Positions 1-6,053 of a stretch of DNA of 13,144 nucleotides are shown here, piece by piece (within the stretch, counting starts at the first letter, position 1; each line of letters begins with the position of its first letter). The DNA is from Methylococcaceae bacterium (GTDB taxonomy: Bacteria; Pseudomonadota; Gammaproteobacteria; Methylococcales; Methylomonadaceae), in NCBI GenBank assembly GCA_030699345.1, contig JAUYMX010000257.1, positions 1 to 13,144 on the forward strand, read 5' to 3'. The position numbers were made by a program, and so were the translations under genes. The notes beneath the pieces are model-generated. The model did no database searches and was not told where the DNA came from. It saw only the letters and a program-made list of their open reading frames with translations.

Positions 1-216
1 CTACCTATAATTGTATTTTTAGAAATTGCTAATTACCTAGCAAACGGAATGCAAATGATACTTTAGGAAAAGTTAATGTCAAGGCTTATTGTGGCGCGGT
101 TCTTGAACATTCAAGGTGAAATTTATTTGTTAGGTGCTGAAATATAAAGCTCGAAGAGCGTTGTGGTATGGTTTAAACTTTATATTCCGGGAGATAACAA
201 CTTAGAGGTGGGAATA

Positions 217-606
217 ATGATAATAAAATGGCTTAAAATAGCACCAGTTGCGGCTATTTTTCTTGCGTTTACTGCCAATGCAGATATTGAACTTAAAGAT
301 AATTCGGAGATTCTAGGGAAATGGAATTTGTATGCTGAAGCAACCAAATTGGATGGCGAAAAAAAGAAAATTACCGTTGAATGGGAATTCAAAAATGACG
401 GTGTATTGCAAACCACATCTACAGATTCTGTCGGTCGCACTAAGGAAATGAAGATCGCCATTAAGTATTCAATTGCTGATGGCGTGATAAAAAAACAAGT
501 AACTCCAGGTCGCGAGAAATATGAGTCCTGTAAAGTCATTGATAAAGATGGCAAAAACATGACTTTAAAATGCGATTATCTATTCTTCTTTTTAACAAAA
601 ATATAA
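217..606 (+). CDS. small exported protein of unknown function
   Basis: A 129-residue protein that I do not recognise. The ATG at 217 is preferred because AGAGGTGGG (204-212) lies just upstream and because it places a clean Sec signal peptide at the N-terminus: charged MIIKWLK, a hydrophobic stretch, then TANA before DIEL, so cleavage is likely after residue 22. The open frame extends back to 163, but those extra residues would precede the signal. The mature part (about 107 residues) is rich in Lys, Glu and Asp and has alternating beta-like patterns, such as KITVEWEF. It contains two cysteines in ESCKVIDKDGKNMTLKCDY, which could form a disulfide in the periplasm. The overall look resembles small lipocalin-like or META-like beta-barrel proteins, but that is only an impression. 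The membrane-protein gene starts 24 bp downstream, so the two are probably co-transcribed. The segment is richer in A+T than metH. Confidence 0.72.
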   Translation: MIIKWLKIAPVAAIFLAFTANADIELKDNSEILGKWNLYAEATKLDGEKKKITVEWEFKNDGVLQTTSTDSVGRTKEMKIAIKYSIADGVIKKQVTPGREKYESCKVIDKDGKNMTLKCDYLFFFLTKI

Positions 607-630
607 TAACTTCAAGAAGGGGTATAACAA

Positions 631-1053
631 ATGATTGGTGGCGTAATTATGATCCTTGTCGCGGTATGGCTTTATCAGTCAGCGCTCAAGGCTAAAACAA
701 GTAATCTTTTATTATGGGTCGCGGTTGGATCCATTACATTCTTTGTGGTGCAATTTTTACTGGTTGACCTGAACGTTTACCTTCTTGAGGCTGTCAGAAG
801 CGGAGAAACGAGTGTCGGCTATGAAGCAATTGACGGTGCTGACAGGAAAAATGTTGGCGGATTCCAAGGGTTTGGCGGCGTTTTAGAATCACTGTTTTTT
901 GAATTATTCCCTCCTTTTGCAGGTGTCGTTGCAGCTGGCTTGATTCGGGTCAAATTTATTACCAAGGAAGCCATTTCGTTGACCACTATATTCGGTGGCA
1001 TTAAAGAACTGTTCCAAGGCATTAAAGAGAGCTTTAAATCTCCAGAAAAATGA
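631..1053 (+). CDS. small multi-pass membrane protein of unknown function
   Basis: A 140-residue protein that I cannot assign to a family. AGAAGGGG, ending about 8 bases before the ATG, supports the start. It shows hydrophobic segments at roughly residues 2-19, 25-48 and 88-107. The loop between the second and third segments is hydrophilic and glycine-rich (EAIDGADRKNVGGFQGFGG), and the C-terminal tail is amphipathic and lysine-rich (residues about 118-140). This predicts an inner-membrane protein with three spans. It lies 24 bp behind the exported protein and directly before a strong terminator, so the two form a two-gene transcription unit. Nothing in the sequence indicates an enzyme activity. 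A role as a membrane partner of the exported protein is possible but rests on position alone. Confidence 0.7.
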   Translation: MIGGVIMILVAVWLYQSALKAKTSNLLLWVAVGSITFFVVQFLLVDLNVYLLEAVRSGETSVGYEAIDGADRKNVGGFQGFGGVLESLFFELFPPFAGVVAAGLIRVKFITKEAISLTTIFGGIKELFQGIKESFKSPEK

Positions 1054-1080
1054 TATTAATCATTCTACGCTGAATTTAAA

Positions 1081-1105
1081 AAGCCCAAGATTCTTGGGCT
1101 TTTTT
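1081..1105. terminator. bidirectional Rho-independent terminator
   Basis: Arm AAGCCCAAGA (1081-1090) pairs with TCTTGGGCTT (1092-1101). In practice this is an 8-9 bp GC-containing stem with a 3-5 nt loop. A T run (1100-1105) follows on the plus strand, and an A run (1078-1082) precedes it, which becomes a T run on the minus strand. It ends the two-gene unit finishing at 1053 and can also stop transcription coming from the converging DUF2970 gene. Confidence 0.88.
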
Positions 1106-1116
1106 ATAGATTACTA

Positions 1117-1148
1117 CCAATATCATTAGCGCTAGCCAATGATATTGG
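1117..1148. repeat. perfect 11-bp inverted repeat over the DUF2970 stop codon
   Basis: CCAATATCATT (1117-1127) and AATGATATTGG (1138-1148) are perfect reverse complements, separated by 10 bases. The minus-strand stop codon of the DUF2970 gene (1132-1134) lies in the loop. Transcribed from the right, it gives a stem-loop at the end of the message, just before the bidirectional terminator. It has no T run of its own, so a role in 3'-end protection or as part of a tandem terminator is inference. Confidence 0.7.
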
Positions 1149-1320
1149 AAACCAAAAAAATCAGGCCTAAGACAAATAATATAGTGAAAGCTATTCCTGC
1201 AATTACGTACGTAGCAAACGATCCCTGAGTAAAATCACGTTCCCTGTTATCTCCACTTTGCACACCAATAGCAGCCGATAAAACGCTTTTTATAACTTGA
1301 ATAATAGTTGGTTTGGACAT
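1132..1320 (-). CDS. DUF2970 family membrane protein
   Basis: A 62-residue protein. The pattern IIQVIKSVLSAAIGVQSGDNRERDF followed by a single hydrophobic helix (about residues 37-59) matches my recollection of the DUF2970 family of short gammaproteobacterial membrane proteins. Members have a conserved amphipathic N-terminus with GVQS and NRERDF, then one transmembrane span. The function of the family is not known. The start at 1320 is chosen because GGAGAG lies five bases upstream on the minus strand. A longer open frame to 1341 would place that ribosome-binding site inside the coding region. The gene is divergent from metH and converges with the unknown membrane-protein gene. Its stop codon lies in the loop of an inverted repeat. 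Confidence 0.85.
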   Translation of the reverse strand: MSKPTIIQVIKSVLSAAIGVQSGDNRERDFTQGSFATYVIAGIAFTILFVLGLIFLVSNIIG

Positions 1321-1347
1321 TTTTCTCTCCGGCATTAACATTAAAAA

Positions 1348-1376
1348 ATGATAGGGTTTGCTTAGTTTATAAGCAA
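1348..1376 (-). promoter_or_regulatory. candidate sigma-70 promoter of the DUF2970 gene
   Basis: Read on the minus strand, TTGCTT (1376-1371) and TATCAT (1353-1348) are separated by exactly 17 bases. The -10 matches five of six consensus positions and the -35 only three. The -10 lies about 28 bp before the ATG, leaving room for the GGAGAG ribosome-binding site. The call is based on consensus match and position only. Confidence 0.4.
1358..1376. promoter_or_regulatory. candidate operator: 7-bp inverted repeat in the divergent region
   Basis: TTGCTTA (1358-1364) and TAAGCAA (1370-1376) form a perfect inverted repeat with a 5-bp spacer. It covers the -35 and spacer of the proposed DUF2970 promoter. 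On the other strand it could supply a TTGCTT -35 for metH, 17 bp before a weak TATTTA (1381-1386). It does not match the MetJ box (AGACGTCT) or the MetR site (TGAA-N5-TTCA). The regulator, if any, is unknown. Confidence 0.35.
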
Positions 1377-1433
1377 CGATTATTTAATGACTTCTTTCTG
1401 CATTCCAACTCAACCTACCGCTGATAAATCTTA

Positions 1434-4400
1434 ATGAGCAAAACAGAATTATTAAAACAGCAACTGTCCCAACGTATTTTGTTTCTTGATGGCGCCATGG
1501 GCACCATGATTCAAAGCTACAAGCTGGACGAAAAAGATTATCGCGGCGAGCGTTTTGCGCAGTGGGAAACCGACCTAAAAGGCAATAATGACTTATTGTC
1601 ATTAACACAGCCAGACATTATCAAAGCCATCCACAGTGCTTATTTTGAAGCCGGCTCGGACATTGTCGAAACCAATACGTTCAATGCCACCACCATTGCC
1701 ATGGCGGACTACCGCATGGAATCGCTGGCTTATGAAATCAATGTAGCCTCAGCCCGATTAGCCAAAGAAGCTGCCGAACAATTTTCGCAGCAGACGCCGG
1801 ATAAACCTCGCTTTGTCGCTGGTGTGCTGGGACCGACCAACCGCACAGCGTCGATGTCGCCTGATGTTAATGATCCTGGCTTTCGCAATATATTTTTTGA
1901 TGACCTGGTGATTGCTTATACCGAAGCAACCCATGGCCTGATTGACGGCGGTGCCGACATCATTCTGATTGAAACCATTTTCGATACGCTCAATGCCAAA
2001 GCGGCCATTTTTGCAGTCGAGCAAGTGTTTGATGAGATTGGCTATAAATTGCCGGTAATGATTTCCGGTACCATCACCGATGCTTCGGGCAGGACACTTT
2101 CCGGCCAAACCGTTGCGGCATTTTGGCATTCGCTCAAGCATGTTGAGCCAATTTCGTTTGGCTTCAACTGTGCGCTAGGTGCCAAAGAACTGCGCCAACA
2201 TATCGATGAATTATCCACCATTGCTGACACCCACGTATCCGCTCATCCTAATGCAGGCTTACCCAACGAATTTGGCGAATACGATGAATCCCCGGAAGCC
2301 ATGGCTCAAGAGCTGCAAGACTGGGCTCAAAGCGGCTATTTAAACATTATCGGCGGTTGCTGCGGCACATCGCCAGCACATATCAAAGCTATCGTCGAAG
2401 CTGTCAACGCTTATCCACCTAGAGTGGTACCCGATTTAGAAAAGCGCTGTCGATTATCTGGCCTTGAAGCCATGTCCATTGGTCCAGACACCTTGTTCGT
2501 TAATGTCGGTGAGCGCACTAATGTCACGGGCTCAGCGGCTTTCAAGCGCTTAATCATTGACGGCAACTTTGAAGCCGCCCTCGATGTTGCCAAACAGCAA
2601 GTCGAAAACGGCGCGCAAATCATCGACATCAACATGGACGAAGGCATGCTTGAGTCCAAAGACGCCATGGTGCGCTTTTTGTTGCTGATTGCCGCCGAGC
2701 CGGATATTGCCAAAGTGCCCATCATGTTGGACTCCTCCAAATGGGATATTTTGGAAGCCGGGCTCAAATGCATCCAGGGCAAAGGCGTGGTTAACTCGAT
2801 TTCGCTTAAAGAAGGCGAGGCTGCGTTTATCAAGCATGCCAAGCTTGTGCGTCGTTATGGCGCTGCGGTTATCGTTATGGCGTTTGATGAAGACGGCCAG
2901 GCGGACACACAGCTAAGAAAAATCGAAATCTGCCAGCGCGCTTACAAGATTCTAACTGAGCAGGTCAATTTCCCGCCGGAAGATATTATTTTCGACCCCA
3001 ACATTTTTGCCATTGCCACCGGCATTGACGAACACAATAACTACGGCCTGGATTTCATCGATGCTACCCGTGAAATCAAGCGAACTTTGCCTTACGCACT
3101 GATTTCCGGCGGTGTATCCAACGTTTCGTTTTCATTTCGCGGCAACAACACCGTGCGCGAAGCCATCCATGCGGTGTTTCTATATCACGCGATTCAGGCA
3201 GGCATGTCGATGGGCATTGTCAATGCTGGACAACTGGCCATTTATGCCGATATTCCCGATGATTTGCGCACTGCCATTGAAGCCGTTGTTTTAAATACGC
3301 ATGACGGCAGCGGTACCGATAAATTGCTGGAGCTTGCTGAAAAATACCGCAGCGACGGCGGCGACACGAGCGGCAAAAAAGAAGATGCTGAATGGCGCAG
3401 CTGGCCGGTTAATAAACGCTTGGAACATGCCTTAGTTAAAGGCATTACCGACTATATCGATGAAGATACCGAACAAGCCAGGCTGGAAGCGGAACGGCCG
3501 CTGCATGTCATCGAAGGCGCATTAATGGATGGCATGAATGTGGTCGGTGACCTGTTCGGCGCGGGCAAAATGTTCTTGCCGCAAGTGGTTAAATCGGCGC
3601 GAGTAATGAAGAAAGCCGTGGCGTATTTGATGCCCTACATGGAAGCTGATAAAGCGGCGGGCGACCGACAAACCAACGGCAAAATTTTGATGGCCACGGT
3701 CAAAGGTGACGTGCATGACATCGGCAAAAACATCGTTGCCGTGGTGTTGCAATGCAAAAATTACGATGTAATTGACCTTGGCGTAATGGTGCCTGCCGAG
3801 AAAATCTTGCAAACTGCGCGCCTGGAAAATGTCGACATCATCGGCTTAAGTGGCCTGATTACACCTTCTCTGGATGAAATGGCCCATGTCGCTAAAGAAA
3901 TGCAGCGTCAAGGCTTTACCATTCCGCTAATGATTGGCGGCGCAACAACGTCCCGCGCACACACCGCCGTAAAAATTGAGCCGCATTATCAAGGCGGCCC
4001 GACTGTTTATGTCACAGACGCATCGCGGGGAGTAGGCGTTGCCAGCAATCTGTTAAGCGCTGATTTAAAGGCTGACTTTGTTAAAAATGTACGTGACGAA
4101 TATGCCGAATTCAGGGAACGTCACAAAGGCCGCGTCGCGCAAACCAAACAATTGTCCCTGGAAGACGCCAGAAAAAATAAATTTGTTTGGGGGGATTATC
4201 AACCGACTCAACCTACATTTTTAGGCATAAAAGTTATCGACCGTTTCCCGCTTGATACCCTGGTTTGGTATATCGACTGGACGCCATTTTTTCAAACCTG
4301 GGAAATGGCCGGTAGTTATCCAAAAATTCTTGATGATAAAGTCGTCGGGGTCGAAGCCAGAAAATTGTTTGAAGATGCGCAAGTCATGCTGAAGAAAATC

Positions 4401-5117
4401 ATCACCGAAGAATGGCTGACCGCACGCGCAGTGGTCGGTTTTTTCCCGGCCAACAGCGAGGGCGATGATGTCCTAGTGTACACCGATGAATCACGACAAA
4501 AAGTTTTTGAAATTTTACATCATTTACGCCAACAAAATATCAAAGCGCCTGGCCGCCCTAACTACTGCTTATCCGACTTTATAGCTCCCGTTGACAGCGG
4601 TAAAGCCGATTATATAGGCGGTTTTGCAGTGACTACCGGCATAGGTATCGAAGCAAAACTGCACCAATTTGAACAAGATCATGACGACTACAGCGCCATC
4701 ATGCTCAAAGCCTTGGCAGACCGTCTGGCAGAGGCTTTTGCAGAATATCTGCACCAAGTCGTGCGTAAAGAATATTGGGGTTATGCGCACGATGAAGAAC
4801 ACAGTGCCGAGCAGCTAATTCACGAAGCCTATCAAGGCATCCGTCCTGCTCCCGGCTATCCGGCCTGCCCTGATCACACCGAAAAAGCCAAATTATTCGA
4901 GTTGCTTAACGTTACCGAAAACACTTCTATTGAGCTTACCGAAAGCTTTGCGATGTATCCGGCTTCTGCTGTCAGTGGCTGGTATTTCTCGCATCCTGAA
5001 TCGCAATACTTCAACGTCGGTAAAATTGAGCAGGACCAATTACAAGATTACGCCGAGCGAAAAGGGATGGCAGAAGAAGTTGCGGCACGCTGGCTGGCTG
5101 CACACTTGAATCATTAG
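1434..5117 (+). CDS. metH: cobalamin-dependent methionine synthase MetH
   Basis: Transfers the methyl group of 5-methyltetrahydrofolate to homocysteine through methylcobalamin, the last step of methionine synthesis, in the cytoplasm. The 1227 residues equal the E. coli length and all modules are present. The homocysteine domain (about 1-325) has zinc ligands Cys246 (FGFNCALG) and Cys309/Cys310 (IIGGCCGTSP). The pterin domain starts at NVGERTNVTGS (357-367). The helical cap and B12 domain (about 650-880) has DVHDIGKN with the axial ligand His761, plus SGLITPSLDEM and GGATTS. The C-terminal AdoMet activation domain has FFQTWEMAGSYP, RPAPGYP (from Arg1137) and SGWYFSHPES. No key residue is missing. 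The start is well fixed, since an in-frame TAA lies at 1425-1427, but no clear Shine-Dalgarno is visible. No cobalamin riboswitch fits in the short leader. A thioredoxin-fold gene follows within about 60 bp. Confidence 0.98.
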   Translation: MSKTELLKQQLSQRILFLDGAMGTMIQSYKLDEKDYRGERFAQWETDLKGNNDLLSLTQPDIIKAIHSAYFEAGSDIVETNTFNATTIAMADYRMESLAYEINVASARLAKEAAEQFSQQTPDKPRFVAGVLGPTNRTASMSPDVNDPGFRNIFFDDLVIAYTEATHGLIDGGADIILIETIFDTLNAKAAIFAVEQVFDEIGYKLPVMISGTITDASGRTLSGQTVAAFWHSLKHVEPISFGFNCALGAKELRQHIDELSTIADTHVSAHPNAGLPNEFGEYDESPEAMAQELQDWAQSGYLNIIGGCCGTSPAHIKAIVEAVNAYPPRVVPDLEKRCRLSGLEAMSIGPDTLFVNVGERTNVTGSAAFKRLIIDGNFEAALDVAKQQVENGAQIIDINMDEGMLESKDAMVRFLLLIAAEPDIAKVPIMLDSSKWDILEAGLKCIQGKGVVNSISLKEGEAAFIKHAKLVRRYGAAVIVMAFDEDGQADTQLRKIEICQRAYKILTEQVNFPPEDIIFDPNIFAIATGIDEHNNYGLDFIDATREIKRTLPYALISGGVSNVSFSFRGNNTVREAIHAVFLYHAIQAGMSMGIVNAGQLAIYADIPDDLRTAIEAVVLNTHDGSGTDKLLELAEKYRSDGGDTSGKKEDAEWRSWPVNKRLEHALVKGITDYIDEDTEQARLEAERPLHVIEGALMDGMNVVGDLFGAGKMFLPQVVKSARVMKKAVAYLMPYMEADKAAGDRQTNGKILMATVKGDVHDIGKNIVAVVLQCKNYDVIDLGVMVPAEKILQTARLENVDIIGLSGLITPSLDEMAHVAKEMQRQGFTIPLMIGGATTSRAHTAVKIEPHYQGGPTVYVTDASRGVGVASNLLSADLKADFVKNVRDEYAEFRERHKGRVAQTKQLSLEDARKNKFVWGDYQPTQPTFLGIKVIDRFPLDTLVWYIDWTPFFQTWEMAGSYPKILDDKVVGVEARKLFEDAQVMLKKIITEEWLTARAVVGFFPANSEGDDVLVYTDESRQKVFEILHHLRQQNIKAPGRPNYCLSDFIAPVDSGKADYIGGFAVTTGIGIEAKLHQFEQDHDDYSAIMLKALADRLAEAFAEYLHQVVRKEYWGYAHDEEHSAEQLIHEAYQGIRPAPGYPACPDHTEKAKLFELLNVTENTSIELTESFAMYPASAVSGWYFSHPESQYFNVGKIEQDQLQDYAERKGMAEEVAARWLAAHLNH

Positions 5118-5174
5118 ATTCACCCATGTAAGCGGCTATATGTGCTTCCTGCAAAAACTGACTATCCATTGACC

Positions 5175-5426
5175 ATGCACTTACTGTTATTGGGAACCGC
5201 AGGCTGCCATCTTTGTGAACAAGCAGAAGAGATTATTCGCGACTGTGTCGCGAATAAGAAAGATGTACTGCTTGAGTTGGTAGACATTGCCGACGCAGAA
5301 AATGAACACTGGCAAGAGCAATACGCAATTCGCATCCCGGTTTTATATCATGCTGACAGCCGGACAGAATTGGCCTGGCCTTTTGACGCTGCAATGGTAA
5401 ATGATTTCATCACAAGCCTGATTTAA
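5175..5426 (+). CDS. glutaredoxin-like (DUF836) thioredoxin-fold protein
   Basis: An 83-residue protein that starts directly with a beta strand, MHLLLLGTAGCHLCEQAEEII, carrying the CxxC pair Cys11/Cys14 at the head of the first helix. Further on, IRIPVL supplies the cis-proline motif of the thioredoxin fold. Length and pattern fit the DUF836/glutaredoxin-like family of small cytoplasmic redox proteins, whose partners are generally unknown. The ATG at 5175 is preferred because the fold begins there. A GTG at 5142 would add 11 residues (94 in all), and neither start has a good ribosome-binding site. The gene lies about 57 bp after metH with no terminator between them, so read-through from metH is likely. 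A role in keeping MetH or its zinc cysteines reduced would be speculation. Confidence 0.85.
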   Translation: MHLLLLGTAGCHLCEQAEEIIRDCVANKKDVLLELVDIADAENEHWQEQYAIRIPVLYHADSRTELAWPFDAAMVNDFITSLI

Positions 5427-5464
5427 CTAAGCCCACAGAATAAGCACCTGTCTATTCAAGCTAC

Positions 5465-5494
5465 GATGTTACTGCAACACAGCGCAGCAACATC
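5465..5494. repeat. imperfect 11-bp inverted repeat between convergent genes
   Basis: GATGTTACTGC (5465-5475) pairs with GCAGCAACATC (5484-5494) with one mismatch and an 8-nt loop. It lies 38 bp after the glutaredoxin-like gene and just before the end of the converging small ORF. No T run follows on either strand, so it is at best a Rho-independent-like or mRNA-end hairpin. A second short hairpin, GGCTAA/TTAGCC (5501-5515), overlaps the stop of the small ORF. Confidence 0.5.
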
Positions 5495-5502
5495 AAATCA
5501 GG

Positions 5503-5685
5503 CTAATCTTTAGCCCGACTAAAAGAATAAAACTCAACCAACACCACAGGTATTAGTAACAAAATCAACACGGCAATAGCAACAAAAGCAGGATTGAAGA
5601 TACCAGCTAGCCAATAAGCACATAAAGATGCCAACAATAATCGCATTGGACTCGGAATTTTAACCATTACAACATTGCTCTCCAT
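5503..5685 (-). CDS. hypothetical hydrophobic micro-protein
   Basis: An open frame of about 60 residues with two closely spaced hydrophobic stretches (around LLLASLCAYWLAGIF and FVAIAVLILLLIPVVLVEF), ending in SFSRAKD. This would make a small helical-hairpin membrane protein. I do not recognise it. The start is uncertain. The ATG at 5685 lacks a ribosome-binding site. An ATG at 5667 (54 residues) has GGAGAG about ten bases upstream. The frame also continues back to a TTG at 5751, but the extra residues are not hydrophobic and look like untranslated leader. It converges on the glutaredoxin-like gene. The hydrophobic pattern and charged C-terminus suggest a real gene, but chance is not excluded. 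Confidence 0.45.
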   Translation of the reverse strand: MESNVVMVKIPSPMRLLLASLCAYWLAGIFNPAFVAIAVLILLLIPVVLVEFYSFSRAKD

Positions 5686-6053
5686 AATGAAAAATTTGAT
5701 TTTATGGCCGGTATAAAAACAATCCGCCCGACAGTAATCCATCATTACCAAGTAGCAATCATAGACTTAATTTATATACGGGGTTTAACCCAGCAGTCAC
5801 ATAAATCGTTTTTTCTGATTTGACCAACAAATTAAGACTTGCACACCAGTTACTGCTATTTACGAAAATAATCTTATCTATTCCTCCTCACAAATAGGCA
5901 ATGCGACAGAATGTCACATTGCCTATTTTGTATATTTTGTTATCTTGCTTATCCACCTTCTAAAAAGTCTAAATCTAATGAAAAATCAATGAGTTTTGTA
6001 TTTTTCCGTTAGTAGGCGACACTATTTTTCGCCAAAACAATCAAGAGGAATAA
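5686..6053. other. AT-rich intergenic region ahead of the sigma-54 activator
   Basis: About 370 bp with no convincing gene. It contains the short palindrome GGGTTTAACCC (5780-5790) and the strong stem-loop at 5892-5928, described separately. It also has a weak sigma-70-like pair TTGCTT (5945-5950) and TCTAAA (5968-5973) with a 17-bp spacer that could drive the activator gene. A small GGCGA/TCGCC hairpin (6015-6033) lies in the presumed leader. The ribosome-binding site AGAGG (6044-6048) stands five bases before the ATG at 6054. No sigma-54 promoter with correct GG/GC spacing was found, so the activator is probably not expressed from its own class of promoter. Confidence 0.5.
5892..5928 (+). 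terminator. strong 17-bp stem-loop, terminator-like
   Basis: AAATAGGCAATG-C-GACA (5892-5908) pairs with TGTC-A-CATTGCCTATTT (5912-5928), leaving a single C/A mismatch and a GAA loop. The right arm runs into a T-rich tract (5926-5940) interrupted by G and A. The shape is that of a Rho-independent terminator for plus-strand transcription. The nearest upstream plus-strand gene ends at 5426, more than 460 bp earlier, so what it terminates is not obvious. It may end an unannotated small RNA or act in a long leader of the activator gene. Confidence 0.6.

Noticed and set aside
160..186. TTGTGG and TATATT as a promoter for the first gene
   Set aside because: The spacer is only 14 bp and the -35 match is weak.
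163..216. Upstream extension of the exported-protein gene to 163
   Set aside because: It would place 18 extra residues before a clear signal peptide and would bury the ribosome-binding site at 204-212 in coding sequence.
1321..1433. Cobalamin or SAM riboswitch ahead of metH
   Set aside because: The region is too short and contains no recognisable B12 box or SAM-type stem organisation.
2411..2842. Minus-strand open frames opposite metH, up to 143 codons
   Set aside because: They mirror the conserved pterin domain of metH and show no recognisable protein pattern.
5839..5858. Sigma-54-like sequence TTGCAC...CTGCT upstream of the activator
   Set aside because: The distance between the -24 and -12 dinucleotides is about three bases too long, and the first GG is missing.
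5875..5890. Strong Shine-Dalgarno-like GAGGAGG on the minus strand
   Set aside because: No ATG, GTG or TTG starts a sustained open frame at a suitable distance after it.
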